The position numbers and the translations under genes were made by a program. From Profundibacterium mesophilum KAUST100406-0324 (lineage in GTDB: Bacteria > Pseudomonadota > Alphaproteobacteria > Rhodobacterales > Rhodobacteraceae), in contig NZ_APKE01000014.1 in the NCBI RefSeq assembly GCF_009835145.1, forward strand, positions 186,001 to 250,000: a DNA stretch of 64,000 bases. Direction: 5' to 3'. Shown here piece after piece: positions 9,904 through 18,596 of the stretch. The notes beneath the pieces were generated by a model. The model did not search any database and had not been told where the DNA came from. It saw nothing but the letters and a program-made list of their open reading frames with translations. Every line of letters starts with the position of its first letter. Position 1 is the first letter of the stretch.

Positions 9904-10962
9904 ATGGTCGATCGCGACAATGACCGCATCGCTTCGGCGGGCCCGTTCGGCACCCCCGGACACGGCCCCGAGGACCGTGCACCATGGACAGCGGCGCTGG
10001 TCGCGGCGGCGGTCTGGATGGTGCTTGTCGGCGGAGCCTTCATCTTCCTGGGCAGCGGGGCGGAGCCCGAGGCGCCGTTCTCCCTGCTGCGAGCCGCGGG
10101 CGTCGCGGCGGTGATCGTGCTCCCGCCGGTCCTGGGAGTGCTGCTGGCTCTGGCGATTCACATGGTCCAGCGTCTCGACCAGATGAGCGACCGTCTGGCG
10201 GCACTGCCGGGCCTGCCCGGCGCGGCTGGTAGCGGACGCGGCACATCGCCCGCCGAACTGGCGGCAAAGCTCGATCGCCTGCTCGACGGGCAGCGCCGCC
10301 TCGATGGCGTTCTGGCCCGCGGCGCCGCACCGCGGGCCGAGCCGTCTCCCGCCACCGAGCCCTCCGTGCTCAGGCAGCCTTCGAGCCCGGCACCGCGCAA
10401 GCCGGCGGCAGGCACCGCGCCTGCGGAACGCGAGACGGCGCCGCGCGACCCGGCGGCCCGCGGCGACGCGGTGCAGGAGCCCTCCGGGCAGCCCCTGAGC
10501 TTCGAGGATTTCGTGACGGCCCTCCAGTTTCCCGCCGATGCGCAGGACAAGGAAGGTTTCAAGGCGTTGCGCCGCGCCCTGCACGACCAGAAGGCGTCAC
10601 AGCTCGTAACGGCCGCGCAGGACATCCTGACACTGCTGAGCCAGGATGGCATCTACATGGACGAGATGCGCCCCGAATCGGCTTCGCCCGCGCAATGGCG
10701 CATCTTCGCCGAAGGCGGACGCAGCCCCGAGATCGAAGCCATCGGCACGGTCGCCAACGAAGAGGCACTGGACCGGATCGCCGATCGAATGCGCCAGGAC
10801 ACGATCTTCCGCGATGCGGCGCATCACTTCCTGCGCCTCTTCGATCACATCTTCTCCGAGATCGCCCCGGATCTTGGCGACGAGGATGTGGCCGCGCTGC
10901 TCGAGACGCGCACGGCGCGGGCCTTCATGCTGCTGGGCCGCGCGGCGGGCACTTTCGACTAG
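9904..10962 (+). CDS. Membrane protein of unknown function, two TM segments plus Pro/Ala-rich linker
   Basis: 352 residues; I do not recognise a named family. Two hydrophobic segments (about 28-50 and 61-83) form a hairpin in the membrane. They are followed by a short helix (VQRLDQMSDRLAAL), a long disordered Pro/Ala/Arg linker (about 120-195), and a folded helical C-terminal domain from SFEDFVTALQFP onward. AGGAAAG precedes the ATG. The C-terminal part suggests a conserved cytoplasmic domain; similar proteins next to greA occur, to my recollection, in other Rhodobacteraceae. Confidence 0.75.
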   Translation: MVDRDNDRIASAGPFGTPGHGPEDRAPWTAALVAAAVWMVLVGGAFIFLGSGAEPEAPFSLLRAAGVAAVIVLPPVLGVLLALAIHMVQRLDQMSDRLAALPGLPGAAGSGRGTSPAELAAKLDRLLDGQRRLDGVLARGAAPRAEPSPATEPSVLRQPSSPAPRKPAAGTAPAERETAPRDPAARGDAVQEPSGQPLSFEDFVTALQFPADAQDKEGFKALRRALHDQKASQLVTAAQDILTLLSQDGIYMDEMRPESASPAQWRIFAEGGRSPEIEAIGTVANEEALDRIADRMRQDTIFRDAAHHFLRLFDHIFSEIAPDLGDEDVAALLETRTARAFMLLGRAAGTFD

Positions 10963-11044
10963 GCGCAAGCACCGGATTGGCCCAACTTCCAACGGCCTGC
11001 TAACCTGCTGACCTAGTCCTTACGCCTCGTCTTTGCCGCGCCGC

Positions 11045-11086
11045 TGCCCATGCCGGTCCATGCGCGCGCAGGGGCTGGCATGGGCA
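11045..11086. terminator. Inverted repeat between convergent genes
   Basis: A perfect 10-bp inverted repeat TGCCCATGCC / GGCATGGGCA (11045-11054 with 11077-11086) has a 22-nt spacer, in the gap between the convergent membrane-protein gene and the TIGR02302 gene. It may act as a bidirectional terminator, but there is no U tract. Confidence 0.4.
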
Positions 11087-11103
11087 CATGATCGTCCCAC
11101 CCG

Positions 11104-13737
11104 TCAGAACCGGTCGAGAAGCCGCCGCAGGTAGTCGCGTTCCTCTTCGGGGCGGATCTGCTCGCCGGATCTACGCCGGATCTCATCGAGCAGTTCCTCG
11201 GCGCGGCGATAGACATCCTCGCCCTGCAGGAGCTGCTGATCGGTTCCGCTCTGGCCCTGCGAGCCCGATTCACGGCCCAGCGGATCGCGCCGGCTGCCAT
11301 CGATATCGCCCCGCATTCCGGCCTGTCCCTGACCGCCTTCCTGTCCCGGCGCACCTTCGCCCTGCGCCATTGCCTCGTCGAGGCTGCGCATGCCCTCGCG
11401 CAGGGCCTCCATCGCGTCGGATTGGCGATCGAGCGCGCCGGGAATGTCATCGGCGCGAAGCGCCTCCTCGGCGCCGTCCATCGCCGTGCCCGCACGTCCC
11501 AGCGCATCGCGCGCCGCGTCACCCTCCTGCGTGCCGGCGCCGGGCAGCGTCTGTCTCTGCCGGTCGAGCTCGCGGCGCAGCGCCTGCTGGCGGTCCGCGA
11601 TGCCCGGCTGCGCACCGGTGCCGCCCTGACCCGTGCCGCTCCGATCCCCGTCCCGACCCGCGCCTTGGCCCTGACCTTGGCCCTCTCCCTGGCCGGCCGC
11701 ACCCTGATCGCCCGGCTCCATGCCGTCCTGGCCCCCGCCGCCTTGCGGGTTCTGGCCCGGCGGAGTGCCGGTGCCGTCCTGGTTGAACCGCTCCTGCAGA
11801 TCGCGGAAGGCATCGTCGCTCAGCTCCTGCTGCTGGCGCAGCGTCTCGCGCAAATCCTGCATCGCTTGCTGGCCCTGTCCCTGGCCATCGCCCTGCTGGC
11901 CAGTCTCGCCGCCCTGGCCCTGGGCGACCTGCATGTTCTCCATCATCTGGGCGAGCTGATCGAGAAGGCGCTGGGCCTCTTCCATGCGGCCCTGCTCCAT
12001 CAATTCCTGGATGCGGTCGAGCATCTGCTGAAGCTGATCGCCGGTGATCTCCTCGCTCTCGGCCTGCGCCTGCTGGCTGTCCTGCGCCTCGGCGCGTTCG
12101 GCGAGCTGCTCCATATAGGCATCCGTGGCCGCCCGCAGCTCATCCATCAGCTCGGCGATCTCCGCCGGGCTCGCGCCGTTCTGCATCGCTTCGCTCAGCC
12201 GCTCTTGCGCCCGCCGCAACCGATCGCGCGCATCCGAAAGGTCGCCGAACTCGAGACGGTCGGCGATCTGCCAGAGCTCCTCGGCGATCTCTTCCTGCAG
12301 CTCCCGCGGCAACGCCCCGGCGGCGATCCCCGCCTCGAGCCGGCGGATCGCGACGCGCAGACGCAGGTATAGCGCGTCATCGCTGAAGAGCGTGTCAGGG
12401 TTCCACGACACGGCGCGCAGGATCGCCGCGACACGCGCCCCGTTGGACCGCGCCCAGAGCAGGTCGCGGCGCTGCTCGATCACCGCCTGCGCCAGCGGGT
12501 CGAAGAATCGCTGTCCGGCAAGCGGTGTCTCCACCGGCTCCGAAAGACCGCTCTGTCCCGCGCCGTCCCGCGCCTCGTAGGTGATCCGCACGGGCAGGTT
12601 GGCCCATGGATGCTTGCCGAATTCCTCGATCAGGGTTTCCGCGATCTTGGTCCGGCTTCCCGCGATCGGCATCGGCAGATCGACGGTCAGGGGCGCGCGC
12701 TCATCGGGGGCGGCGGCGAGCCCATGACGGCGGTCGACCGCGTCAAGGTCGAGGGTGATTACCGCCTGTCCCCCCTCAACGCCGTAATCGTCGCTTGCGG
12801 TGAAGGCTTGCCGGAACGTGCCGCCCGCGGCGCGCTCGACGGGTCCGGCGGCGGCGATGCGGGGCGCGGCATCGGCGCGGGCCACGATGTCGAAACCGCG
12901 ACCGCCGGGCCCGTCGATGCGCAGGGTTCCGCTCTGCGCGATCTCGAAGCTCTGCTCGGCATCGGCCGCGCTTCCCGCGTCGCCCGTCCGGCCCGAGACG
13001 GTTTCGGCAACCGTCAGCGCGCCGATCTCGCCATAGAGCCGCAGCGTGACCTCGCTGCCCTGCGGCACCTCGACCGGATTCTTGCCCAGATCACCAAGAT
13101 AGAGGCCGGGTCGCCCGGTATGGGCCGGAGGCTCGATCCATCCCTCCCAGGAGGGCCCCGCGGCCTGTGCGCCGCCCGCGCCCGGTCCGGCCATTCCGGC
13201 GATGTTGGCGATCTGCATCACCGAGCCGAAGAGGAGCGCGATCACGAAGCACAAGAGCGCGACGTAGCGCAGGGCGAAGGGGTCGCGCGCCGCAAGCCGC
13301 AGATCCGGACGCACCGGGGCGGCCGCGTGCAAACGCCGCGCCATGCGGTCCTGATGCGCCCGCCACAGGGCCGCGGAGGCCGGGTCGGCGGCGCCCGCGG
13401 CCTGTGCGTCGGTGAGCGCGGTGATGGGCCGCCCCGCCATGGTGCGGTCGAGCCGGTCGAGCGCCTCGGCATGGCTGGGCCAGGAGAACCGGCGCAGGCC
13501 GCGCCAGAGCGTCCAGAAAAGGGCGACCACCGTCAGCACGGCCAGGGTCCAGCCCGCCTCGAGCGGCAGCGCCGTGGGCAGGCCGAACATCAGCGCGGCC
13601 AGCGCGGCGATCAGCAGCGACCAGAACGGCCAGAAGCCATAGGTGATCCGCTCGGCAAGCATCCCGGCACGGGTCAGCGCGACGGGACGGCGCAACGCCC
13701 TGTTGGCATCGTCGGAAAGGCGGAGCTTTGGGATCAT
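11104..13737 (-). CDS. TIGR02302-family low-complexity membrane protein (DUF4175)
   Basis: 877 residues matching the alphaproteobacterial TIGR02302/DUF4175 family of unknown function. Three hydrophobic segments lie in the first 190 residues (about 36-56, 63-83 and 175-195). They are followed by a beta-rich, probably periplasmic region and then a long helical Gln/Glu/Gly-rich low-complexity tract (about 540-760, many QGQGQ and GQGGxG stretches). The gene starts 37 bp after lysA in the same direction and is probably cotranscribed with it. The low-complexity tract explains several long spurious frames on the opposite strand. Confidence 0.88.
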   Translation of the reverse strand: MIPKLRLSDDANRALRRPVALTRAGMLAERITYGFWPFWSLLIAALAALMFGLPTALPLEAGWTLAVLTVVALFWTLWRGLRRFSWPSHAEALDRLDRTMAGRPITALTDAQAAGAADPASAALWRAHQDRMARRLHAAAPVRPDLRLAARDPFALRYVALLCFVIALLFGSVMQIANIAGMAGPGAGGAQAAGPSWEGWIEPPAHTGRPGLYLGDLGKNPVEVPQGSEVTLRLYGEIGALTVAETVSGRTGDAGSAADAEQSFEIAQSGTLRIDGPGGRGFDIVARADAAPRIAAAGPVERAAGGTFRQAFTASDDYGVEGGQAVITLDLDAVDRRHGLAAAPDERAPLTVDLPMPIAGSRTKIAETLIEEFGKHPWANLPVRITYEARDGAGQSGLSEPVETPLAGQRFFDPLAQAVIEQRRDLLWARSNGARVAAILRAVSWNPDTLFSDDALYLRLRVAIRRLEAGIAAGALPRELQEEIAEELWQIADRLEFGDLSDARDRLRRAQERLSEAMQNGASPAEIAELMDELRAATDAYMEQLAERAEAQDSQQAQAESEEITGDQLQQMLDRIQELMEQGRMEEAQRLLDQLAQMMENMQVAQGQGGETGQQGDGQGQGQQAMQDLRETLRQQQELSDDAFRDLQERFNQDGTGTPPGQNPQGGGGQDGMEPGDQGAAGQGEGQGQGQGAGRDGDRSGTGQGGTGAQPGIADRQQALRRELDRQRQTLPGAGTQEGDAARDALGRAGTAMDGAEEALRADDIPGALDRQSDAMEALREGMRSLDEAMAQGEGAPGQEGGQGQAGMRGDIDGSRRDPLGRESGSQGQSGTDQQLLQGEDVYRRAEELLDEIRRRSGEQIRPEEERDYLRRLLDRF

Positions 13738-13774
13738 GAACCTCTGCGCTTTCGGCCAGCCGCGCGGTGGCGGG

Positions 13775-15040
13775 TCAGAGCCAGTGAGGAATGGTATCTC
13801 GCTCGATCATCTCTTCATAGCTAGGGCGCTTGCGGATGACGGCGAATTGATCGCCGTTCACGAGAACCTCGGGGATGAGGGGGCGGCTGTTGTATTCCGA
13901 CGCCATCACCGCGCCATAGGCACCGGCGCTGCGCAGGGCGAGAAGATCGCCCTCGGCAAGAAGCGGAAGCTCGCGGCCCTTGGCGAAGGTGTCGCCGCTC
14001 TCGCAGACAGGGCCGACGATGTCGTAAGGCTTCGTCGGTGCGCCCGGCTCCGGCTCGACGAGCGGCACGATGTCATGATGGGCCCCATACATCGCCGGGC
14101 GGATCAGGTCGTTCATCGCCGCGTCGATGATCAGGAAGTCGGAGCCCTCGCCCTGCTTGACATAGACGACCTCGCTGACGAGCAGGCCGGCATTCCCCGC
14201 GATGAGGCGCCCCGGCTCGATCTCGATCTCGCATTCCAGGTCGCCGAGCGTCCGCCGGATCAGGGCGCCGTAATCGGAGGGCAGGGGCGGGGCCTGGTTG
14301 CCGCGCGTGTAGGGGATGCCCAGACCGCCCCCCAGATCGAGTCGCCTGATGTCGTGCCCGTCCTGCCTGAGCTGACGGGTCAGGTCGGCGACCTTGCCAT
14401 AGGCCTGCTCGAAGGGCTCGAGCGCCGTCAGCTGGCTGCCGATATGGACATCGATGCCGATCGCCTCCACGCCCGGCAGGGACGCGGCGCGGGCATAGAC
14501 CGCGTGGGCCCGCGATATCGGAATGCCGAACTTGTCCTCCTTGCGGCCCGTGGCGATCTTCTCGTGGGTGCGGGCGTCCACATCGGGATTGATCCTGATC
14601 GCGACCGGCGCGCTGAGGCCGAGCGACGCGGCCACGGCACTCAGCCGCTCAAGCTCGGGTTCGGATTCGACGTTGAACTGCCGGATGCCGCCCTCGAGGG
14701 CCATGCGCATCTCCTCACGGGTCTTGCCGACACCCGAGAAGACGATCCTGTCGCCGGGAATGCCGGCCGCCCGGGCGCGGGCGTATTCGCCGCCCGAGAC
14801 CACGTCCATTCCCGCCCCGAGCGCCCCGAGGGTGCGCAGCACTGCCTGATTGGAATTGGCCTTCATCGCGTAGCAGACCAGGTGATCCATCCCTTGGAGC
14901 GCCTCGTCGAAAAGCTTGAAATGCCGGGTCAGGGTCGCGGTCGAATAGCAATAGAACGGGGTGCCCACCGCCTCGGCGATCCGCGAGAGCGGCACATCCT
15001 CGGCATGGAGCTTGCCGCCGTTATAGAGAAAATGATCCAT
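13775..15040 (-). CDS. lysA: Diaminopimelate decarboxylase
   Basis: PLP enzyme that converts meso-diaminopimelate to L-lysine, the last step of lysine synthesis. 421 residues, full length. The PLP-binding lysine lies in the CYAMKANSN motif near residue 60. The HIGSQL motif, the Gly-rich phosphate-binding GGGLGIPY motif and the catalytic Cys in GPVCESGD near the C terminus are visible. dapD, dapE and asd of the same pathway are elsewhere in the window. Confidence 0.96.
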   Translation of the reverse strand: MDHFLYNGGKLHAEDVPLSRIAEAVGTPFYCYSTATLTRHFKLFDEALQGMDHLVCYAMKANSNQAVLRTLGALGAGMDVVSGGEYARARAAGIPGDRIVFSGVGKTREEMRMALEGGIRQFNVESEPELERLSAVAASLGLSAPVAIRINPDVDARTHEKIATGRKEDKFGIPISRAHAVYARAASLPGVEAIGIDVHIGSQLTALEPFEQAYGKVADLTRQLRQDGHDIRRLDLGGGLGIPYTRGNQAPPLPSDYGALIRRTLGDLECEIEIEPGRLIAGNAGLLVSEVVYVKQGEGSDFLIIDAAMNDLIRPAMYGAHHDIVPLVEPEPGAPTKPYDIVGPVCESGDTFAKGRELPLLAEGDLLALRSAGAYGAVMASEYNSRPLIPEVLVNGDQFAVIRKRPSYEEMIERDTIPHWL

Positions 15041-15193
15041 GATACGTCCTTGCCGCCGGAGGTCACTGCTGCCGCCGGGTCATAGCAAGAAGCGCGCATG
15101 TTGCAAGAACGCGGGCACGGCGGCCGGGTGCCGTCATGGACGGGCGCGGGCGGCAAAGATGGACAAGAGCCGCGGGGGGAGGGGAGGCGACAA

Positions 15194-15218
15194 GCCCCCG
15201 AAGCTTTCGCCCGGGGGC
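15194..15218 (-). terminator. Terminator downstream of rpsU
   Basis: Read leftward, stem GCCCCCG/CGGGGGC (15212-15218 with 15194-15200) has an 11-nt loop and is followed by TTGTC. It lies about 57 bp after the rpsU stop and before lysA. Confidence 0.55.
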
Positions 15219-15274
15219 CGTCATTGTCATGCCGCGGACCGCGCGAGCGGGGCCCTGCGGCAATGCACGAGACT

Positions 15275-15481
15275 TCAGAGAAGTCCTTCGCGCTGGGCCT
15301 TCTTGCGAGCGAGCTTGCGCTGCCGGCGGATGGCCTCGGCCTTCTCGCGCGCCTTCTTTTCGGAAGGCTTCTCGAAGTGCTGCCGAAGCTTCATCTCGCG
15401 AAAGACACCTTCGCGCTGCAGCTTCTTCTTCAGGGCACGAAGCGCCTGATCGACGTTGTTGTCGCGAACACTGACCTGCAT
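15275..15481 (-). CDS. rpsU: 30S ribosomal protein S21
   Basis: 68 residues, strongly basic, with the bS21 N terminus [14 protein letters not shown] and the Lys/Arg-rich C-terminal helix ([20 protein letters not shown]). S21 assists mRNA-16S rRNA base pairing at initiation. A GTGGT-GAAA-ACCAC hairpin sits between the AAAGG Shine-Dalgarno and the ATG. It is divergent from coq9. Confidence 0.96.
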   Translation of the reverse strand: MQVSVRDNNVDQALRALKKKLQREGVFREMKLRQHFEKPSEKKAREKAEAIRRQRKLARKKAQREGLL

Positions 15482-15495
15482 GTGGTTTTCACCAC
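15482..15495 (-). promoter_or_regulatory. Hairpin in the rpsU translation initiation region
   Basis: In the rpsU mRNA the 14 nt immediately before the ATG can fold as GTGGT-GAAA-ACCAC, a 5-bp stem with a GNRA-type tetraloop. The AAAGG Shine-Dalgarno lies just 5' of it, so the hairpin would shorten the effective spacing and may set or regulate initiation. Confidence 0.4.
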
Positions 15496-15515
15496 CTTTC
15501 TAAGTTAGAGTGTCG

Positions 15516-15570
15516 GATTGCAGGAGCTGGCCCTATACCAAGGCCGCGCTAGATTGTCCATCCTGCAATC
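15516..15570. repeat. Inverted repeat in the rpsU/coq9 divergent region
   Basis: Perfect 10-bp arms GATTGCAGGA (15516-15525) and TCCTGCAATC (15561-15570) are separated by 35 nt. The element could be a dyad operator or a 5'UTR stem of rpsU. Confidence 0.35.
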
Positions 15571-15631
15571 GCGGCGGCGGACGGGCACAGGCTCCGCGCC
15601 GGCCGGACCCGACAGGAGGCATGGAGTTGAG

Positions 15632-16351
15632 ATGACGGACGAGATCACGGACCCGCGCGACCGGCTCCTCGATGCGGCGTTGCTGCATGTTCCCTTCGAC
15701 GGCTGGAGCGATGCGACGCTTCGCGCGGCGGCACGCGATGTCGATCTGTCCGTCGAGGCGGCGCGCGCGCTCTTTCCGCGCGGCGGCGTCGACATGGCCC
15801 TCGCCTTCCATCGCCGCGGCGATGCGCGGCTTCGCGCGCGACTGGAGCGCGAGCCCCTCGACGGGATGCGGTTTCGCGACCGGGTGATGACCGCGGTGCG
15901 CTGGCGGATCGAGATGATCGAGAGCCGCGAGGCCGTGCGCCGGGGAACCGCGCTGCTTGCCCTGCCGCACCATGCCGCCGACAGCACGCAGGCCCTGTGG
16001 GAGACGGCCGATCACATCTGGACTGCTCTGGGCGATCGCTCGGACGACATCAACTGGTACACGAAACGCGCTACCCTCTCGGCCGTCTACGGCGCCACCG
16101 TGCTCTACTGGCTGGGCGACGACTCGCCCGAGCAACGCGACAGCTGGGCCTTTCTCGACAGGCGGATCGAGGATGTCATGCGGATCGAGACGGCCAAGGC
16201 CCGGATGCGCAGCAACCCGGTCCTGATGCGGGCGCTGGCGGGGCCGATCTGGGCACTGTCGCGGGTGCGCGCGCCGCGCGGGATCGGGCGGACGGACCTG
16301 CCCGGACGCCGCTTCGGCCCCGGCCAGGGCGGCACCCGGCGGGGCTTCTGA
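15632..16351 (+). CDS. COQ9-family protein
   Basis: 239-residue helical protein of the COQ9 family (TetR-like fold without DNA-binding function). In mitochondria COQ9 binds lipids and presents the quinone precursor to the COQ7 hydroxylase in ubiquinone synthesis; the bacterial homologue is assumed to act likewise. Family landmarks seen are the N-terminal DRLLDAALLHVPFDGW, the conserved DDINWYTKR motif near 150 and the LYWLGDDSPE motif. The start at 15632 was chosen for family length. It is convergent with the RNase T2 gene. Confidence 0.85.
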   Translation: MTDEITDPRDRLLDAALLHVPFDGWSDATLRAAARDVDLSVEAARALFPRGGVDMALAFHRRGDARLRARLEREPLDGMRFRDRVMTAVRWRIEMIESREAVRRGTALLALPHHAADSTQALWETADHIWTALGDRSDDINWYTKRATLSAVYGATVLYWLGDDSPEQRDSWAFLDRRIEDVMRIETAKARMRSNPVLMRALAGPIWALSRVRAPRGIGRTDLPGRRFGPGQGGTRRGF

Positions 16352-16387
16352 AGCGCGGGCAAGTGCCCCGCTGCGCCGCGCCGGTTG

Positions 16388-17023
16388 TCAGTCGATCGGA
16401 TCGAAAAGGGCGTCCCGAAGACTGCAATCGCGGATCACGTCGGCCCCGCATCGGCGCGGCGCGAGATCGCGGGTGAGGCAGAGCCTGACCTCCTGGATGC
16501 GCTTCGCCTTGCAGGTCACGGTGAGCATGTCGCGCTCGATGGCGGGGTTGCTCTGGATGAAGGCATCCTCGATCACCGAGGCGGGCAGGCGCACGGATTT
16601 GTCCAGATCACGCAGCACGCGCGGCTTCTCGAGGGCCTCGAAGGCGGTGCGGGCCGCGCCGAAGTAATCCTCCGAGGCGAGACCGCTGCAGCGGCCGTGC
16701 TTCTTCCATTGATACCAGGCGGCCCCGCCATCGCCCATGATGTCGGCCATGGCGGCCGTCTGGCGGCGGGACGGATCGGAGGGCGCATTAGTGCAGTAGC
16801 TCGGCCAGCCGCGCTCGAATTGCGGCCAGAGCCCGTGCAGCACCCATCCGAAATCGGCCTCCTCGTCGCATTGCTCGGCGCCCCGTGCCGTGCCGGTCAG
16901 CGCGCACCAGGTCGGCGACCAGCTGAGCGACAGCACGTAATAGTCCAAATCGCCCGCCCGCTCCCCTTCGGACAATGCCGGCCCGGCAAGGGCGATCAGG
17001 GCGGTCAGGAGCAGCGCACGCAT
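16388..17023 (-). CDS. Periplasmic ribonuclease, RNase T2 family
   Basis: Secreted endoribonuclease (RNase I type) that degrades RNA without base specificity via 2',3'-cyclic intermediates. 211 residues with a signal peptide (MRALLLTALIALAGPALS). Catalytic segment I is LHGLWPQ with His63, segment II is WKKHGRC with His109. The Glu usually found before the Trp in segment II is Gln105 here. Several Cys suggest disulfides. The start at 17023 is favoured by TGAGGAAAG upstream; 17038 is an alternative. Confidence 0.88.
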   Translation of the reverse strand: MRALLLTALIALAGPALSEGERAGDLDYYVLSLSWSPTWCALTGTARGAEQCDEEADFGWVLHGLWPQFERGWPSYCTNAPSDPSRRQTAAMADIMGDGGAAWYQWKKHGRCSGLASEDYFGAARTAFEALEKPRVLRDLDKSVRLPASVIEDAFIQSNPAIERDMLTVTCKAKRIQEVRLCLTRDLAPRRCGADVIRDCSLRDALFDPID

Positions 17024-17166
17024 TTGGTCTTTCCTCATCAGGTCGCCCTGACTATATAGGGTCCGAGTTCCCCGACAATGCGAACTTGGGCCAGAGCGGT
17101 CCTGCCCTTCCCGGGCGACGAAGAAGCTATGGTCGGGGCCCCGCGGCATACCGAAGGAGACGCCCC

Positions 17167-17937
17167 ATGGCAGACAAACCGATCATGGCCAAGGCCACCG
17201 CCGTCTGGCTGGTGGACAACACGACCCTGAGCTTCAAGCAAATCGCCGATTTCTGCGGCCTGCACGAGCTCGAGGTGCAGGGCATCGCCGATGGTGACGT
17301 GGCCGCCGGGGTGAAGGGGTTCGATCCCGTCGCCAACAACCAGCTCGACGAGGGCGAGATCGAGAAGGCCGAGAAGAACCCCCTGCAGAAGCTGAAGCTC
17401 AAGTTCTACGCCGCCGCCGTCGGCGAGGAGAAGCGCCGCGGCCCGCGTTATACCCCGCTCTCCAAGCGCCAGGACCGTCCGGCCTCGATCCTCTGGCTGG
17501 TCAAGTTCCACCCCGAGCTTGCCGATGCGCAGGTCGCCAAGCTGATCGGCACGACGAAGCCGACGATCCAGGCGATCCGCGAGCGGACCCATTGGAACAT
17601 CAGCAACATCCAGCCCATCGACCCCGTTGCCCTGGGCCTGTGCAAGCAGTCCGAGCTCGATGCGGCCGTCCAGAAGGCCGCGGCCAAGCGGGCGCGCGAG
17701 GGTGCGGTCATGACCGATGACGAGCGGCGCAAGCTCGTCTCCACCGAGCAGAGCCTCGGGATGGAGCCCGAGCAACGAATGCCGACCGCGATCTCGGGGC
17801 TCGAGACCTTCTCCCTCTCCGATAGCGGCGAAAGTCTCGAGGAGACGGACAAGGACGAGCCGCGCGATGCGGACAGCTTCTTCAACCTGCCCAATGACGC
17901 GGACGAGGATGACGAGGACGAATCGGACCGCCGCTGA
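17167..17937 (+). CDS. TrcR/DUF1013-family transcriptional regulator
   Basis: 256 residues matching the alphaproteobacterial DUF1013 family, named cell-cycle transcriptional regulator TrcR in current annotations. The N-terminal part (MAKATAVWLVDNTTLSF to GLHELEVQ) looks like a helix-turn-helix that recognises promoters; a second conserved block is VAKLIGTTKPTIQAIRER. The C terminus is very acidic (DADEDDEDESD). It is followed by a strong terminator and appears monocistronic. Its role here is inferred from the family only. Confidence 0.82.
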   Translation: MADKPIMAKATAVWLVDNTTLSFKQIADFCGLHELEVQGIADGDVAAGVKGFDPVANNQLDEGEIEKAEKNPLQKLKLKFYAAAVGEEKRRGPRYTPLSKRQDRPASILWLVKFHPELADAQVAKLIGTTKPTIQAIRERTHWNISNIQPIDPVALGLCKQSELDAAVQKAAAKRAREGAVMTDDERRKLVSTEQSLGMEPEQRMPTAISGLETFSLSDSGESLEETDKDEPRDADSFFNLPNDADEDDEDESDRR

Positions 17938-18003
17938 GCCAATGAGCCAGTGAGCCGGACCCGGCGGGCGGCGCGAGGTCGTCACCGGAGCCGGATGGAT
18001 GAA

Positions 18004-18034
18004 GGGCCCGCGCCGCAGATGCGCGGGCCCTTTT
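18004..18034 (+). terminator. Rho-independent terminator after trcR-like gene
   Basis: A 10-bp perfect stem GGGCCCGCGC/GCGCGGGCCC (18004-18013 with 18021-18030) has a 7-nt loop and is followed by TTTT. Confidence 0.88.
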
Positions 18035-18040
18035 CGTTTG

Positions 18041-18524
18041 CAGGGTGGGTGACGCAGTGTCTTGTGCGCGATCGGTGCCGGCCGCGATGCTTGCCAGACG
18101 GTCATGCACAGGGACCCTCCGGCCGAACCGCCACCGGTGACGGAAGCCTCTTGGCTCGTGACAGTCATTCATGCAGATCGCCGCTCTTCACTATTGCCGG
18201 GATGCCCAGCAAGCGATTCTCCCGCTCGCATATCCAGCGAGCGGCAGGAGGGTCCCCCTGGCGGGCATTCGCGGTTTCGGCGTCCTTCTGGCGTGCGGCG
18301 AGGGCGCTGATACATCGAGACGATGGGCACGCATCGCCGCCGGATCCCCTCCTCGTCATGCATCCGGCAAAGGGTTTGCCGCCGCCGCGCAGCCCCTTTT
18401 TTTCATACGCGCATCGCGGCACCGGAGGGGGCGCCAGCAGCGGGAAAAAATGGTGCACGGATGGGCTATCCACAAATCGCGCGGATTCCCGTCACAGTTT
18501 AGCCAATTTGGGGGAGCAAAAACA
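18041..18524. other. Intergenic, no gene recognised
   Basis: Roughly 480 bp with several short open frames on both strands, none with a convincing ribosome-binding site or recognisable protein. Base composition drops toward AT-rich at the right end, where the promoter for the response regulator gene is expected. Confidence 0.45.
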
Positions 18525-18540
18525 TTAATGGACATTTAAC
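18525..18540 (+). promoter_or_regulatory. CtrA-type binding site
   Basis: A perfect match to the alphaproteobacterial CtrA full site TTAA-N7-TTAAC: TTAA at 18525-18528, seven bases, TTAAC at 18536-18540. It lies 56 bp upstream of the response regulator ATG in an AT-rich stretch, which suits direct activation by phosphorylated CtrA. Confidence 0.65.
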
Positions 18541-18596
18541 CAAGCGATCACCGTTCACAAGAAACGGGTTGTGCTTGGGAGAAGAAGGGGCTGCAC

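Noticed and set aside
15041-15274. A small lipoprotein gene (LptM-like) before lysA, as in many relatives
   Set aside because: The open frame there has no signal peptide or lipobox; the region holds the rpsU terminator and GC-rich spacer.
18035-18540. Small ORFs on both strands in the 500-bp gap before the response regulator
   Set aside because: No ribosome-binding sites, mutually overlapping, and the right end is promoter-like and carries the CtrA-type site.
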